A stretch of 6,295 bases of DNA from Saprospirales bacterium (GTDB lineage: Bacteria > Bacteroidota > Bacteroidia > Chitinophagales > Saprospiraceae): the NCBI GenBank assembly GCA_024642645.1, contig JAHEAS010000220.1:1-6295 (forward strand). The letters run 5' to 3'. Shown one piece after another: positions 4,788 to 6,295 of the stretch; the first letter of the stretch is position 1, and each line of letters starts with the position of its first letter. Below the pieces are notes generated by a model that did not search any database, was not told where the DNA came from, and saw nothing but the letters and a program-made list of their open reading frames with translations. The position numbers were made by a program, and so were the translations under genes.

Positions 4788-6295
4788 ATGGAAAACAATC
4801 AAGATAACAAAAACGGCACAAAATTCAATCCGTACTGGATTTACGGGGTGTTGGCACTATTCTTCATCGGCCTGAACTTTCTTCCCATCACGGGTAGCAC
4901 TAGTGACCCTATCAATTTTGAGAAATTTGCCGTGATGGCAAAGGATGGCGATGTAGAAAAACTGCAGGTAGTCAACAAGCAATACGCTGAGGTTTACCTG
5001 ACAGATGAAGCCCTCAAAAACAAAAAGGAGCAGTACAAGGACGCTTCCAAAAGCTCCTTTGCCAACAAGCGTCCGCACTATACTTTCGATATCGGCCCAC
5101 CGGAAAGCTTTGCGACCAAAATTGATGCGTTGAATGAAACTTTCCCCACTGAAGGTAAAGTATATCCATCCTACATCGAAAAAGCCAATTGGCTTTCGCC
5201 ACTAATAAGCCTGTTACTGCCCATCGCACTGCTGGTATTGCTCTGGATTTTTATCATGCGCCGAGTAGGTGGTGGTGGTGGTGGCCCTGGCGGGCAGATT
5301 TTCAACATCGGCAAATCAAAAGCCACGCTTTTTGACCAAAACTCCAAAGTCAATATCAATTTCACCGATGTGGCTGGCCTCGACGAAGCCAAGGAGGAAG
5401 TGATGGAAGTGGTGGATTTTTTGAAAAATCCCAAAAAATATACCGCCCTCGGCGGCAAAATACCGAAAGGCGTACTGCTCATCGGCCCTCCGGGTACCGG
5501 TAAAACACTGCTCGCAAAAGCAGTGGCTGGTGAGGCTGCCGTGCCGTTCTTCTCCATTTCTGGTTCCGACTTCGTCGAAATGTTCGTGGGCGTTGGTGCA
5601 TCACGGGTGCGTGACCTATTCCGTCAGGCTCGGGAGAAGGCGCCTTGCATCATCTTCATTGACGAGATAGATGCCATTGGACGGGCACGTGGCCGCAACA
5701 CCATGCAGGGCGGCAACGACGAGCGGGAAACCACCCTTAACCAGCTTTTGGTGGAAATGGACGGCTTCCCGACCGACAAGGGCGTTATCCTGATGGCCGC
5801 TACCAACCGTCCCGACGTGCTCGACTCCGCACTCATGCGCCCGGGCCGCTTCGACCGCCAGATTGCGATTGACCGCCCCGACCTAAAGGGCAGAGAGGCC
5901 ATTTTCAAGGTGCATTTGCAGACCATCAAAACGGCTGATTCGGTGACACCGATGGAGCTTTCGGAAATGACGCCGGGCTTTGCTGGCGCTGAAATCGCCA
6001 ATGTTTGCAACGAAGCGGCGCTCATTGCGGCTCGCCGCAACAAGGAAGAGGTGGACATGGACGACTTTAACTACGCCCTCGATAGGGTAATCGGCGGATT
6101 AGAGAAGAAGAACAAGCTCATTTCGCCAGAGGAAAAAGAAATCATCGCCTATCACGAGGCGGGCCACGCCGTGTGCGGCTGGTTCCTCGAACACGCTTCG
6201 CCACTGGTGAAAGTGACCATCGTGCCAAGGGGCATCGGCACCTTGGGCTATGCCCAATACCTGCCAAAAGACGAGTACATTACCCGTACCCAGCA
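4788..6295 (+). CDS. ftsH: ATP-dependent zinc metalloprotease FtsH (3' end cut off)
   Basis: Inner-membrane hexameric AAA+ protease that extracts and degrades membrane proteins and short-lived regulators. The window shows 502 residues and ends inside the protease domain; Bacteroidota FtsH is usually about 650-700 residues. Order: short polar N-terminus, TM1 about 17-34, periplasmic domain about 35-134, TM2 about 135-157, glycine-rich linker (six Gly at 161-166, five of them GGT codons), then the AAA+ module. Its motifs are Walker A GPPGTGKT (233-240), pore motif FVG (266-268), Walker B with IDEIDA including D292 and E293, second region of homology ATNRPDVLD (338-346) and arginine fingers in RPGRFDR (R351, R354). 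The zinc motif HEAGH is at 456-460; the third ligand lies beyond the edge. All visible catalytic residues are intact. The ATG at 4788 gives the usual short cytoplasmic tail before TM1. The pairing with rsfS upstream is typical of the phylum. Confidence 0.97.
   Translation, partial: MENNQDNKNGTKFNPYWIYGVLALFFIGLNFLPITGSTSDPINFEKFAVMAKDGDVEKLQVVNKQYAEVYLTDEALKNKKEQYKDASKSSFANKRPHYTFDIGPPESFATKIDALNETFPTEGKVYPSYIEKANWLSPLISLLLPIALLVLLWIFIMRRVGGGGGGPGGQIFNIGKSKATLFDQNSKVNINFTDVAGLDEAKEEVMEVVDFLKNPKKYTALGGKIPKGVLLIGPPGTGKTLLAKAVAGEAAVPFFSISGSDFVEMFVGVGASRVRDLFRQAREKAPCIIFIDEIDAIGRARGRNTMQGGNDERETTLNQLLVEMDGFPTDKGVILMAATNRPDVLDSALMRPGRFDRQIAIDRPDLKGREAIFKVHLQTIKTADSVTPMELSEMTPGFAGAEIANVCNEAALIAARRNKEEVDMDDFNYALDRVIGGLEKKNKLISPEEKEIIAYHEAGHAVCGWFLEHASPLVKVTIVPRGIGTLGYAQYLPKDEYITRTQ

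Noticed and set aside
5268..5285. GGT tandem repeat as a microsatellite
   Set aside because: It encodes the glycine linker that follows TM2 in many FtsH proteins of this phylum.
4857..6058. Minus-strand frames of 71-144 residues opposite ftsH
   Set aside because: They are antisense shadows of the FtsH frame, which is intact and carries every expected motif.

Overview
The window looks like chromosomal housekeeping sequence from a member of the Bacteroidota, probably a Saprospiria/Chitinophagia-like lineage. The reasons are a DUF5916 outer-membrane-type protein, the divergent biotin ligase | rsfS-ftsH arrangement that is common in this phylum, A-rich start regions without clear Shine-Dalgarno sequences, and the style of the proteins. 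The phylum call is inference from family knowledge; no rRNA marker is present.

Layout. Positions 1-1866 (+) hold the C-terminal 621 codons of a DUF5916 protein, cut by the left edge. A large nested palindrome (1868-1925) sits between this gene and the convergent cinA (1897-3159, -). Upstream of cinA, a second inverted repeat built from GGTATGA-like heptamers (3158-3247) fills the gap to a biotin-protein ligase gene (3230-4057, -); the two minus-strand genes are co-oriented, ligase first. A 133-bp AT-rich region separates the ligase from the divergent rsfS (4191-4613, +). A 174-bp spacer with two hairpin-forming segments follows, then ftsH (4788 to the right edge, +), of which 502 codons are visible.

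Functions. The genes are not one pathway. CinA deals with damaged or by-product pyridine nucleotides, the ligase attaches biotin to carboxylases, RsfS prevents joining of ribosomal subunits in starvation, FtsH degrades membrane and regulatory proteins at the inner membrane, and the DUF5916 protein is predicted to be an outer-membrane barrel of unknown role.

The most interesting sequence is non-coding. cinA is bracketed by two unrelated inverted repeats. Each overlaps the 3' end of a minus-strand gene and supplies its last codons (cinA: last 9 residues; ligase: last 5). The first has the layout of two REP elements facing each other (GTAG head plus small hairpin, mirrored). A terminator-shaped hairpin with a T tract ends 8 bp before the ftsH start codon, which suggests either rsfS termination or attenuation of ftsH. 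I see no defence system, CRISPR array, tRNA, rRNA or transposase gene here.
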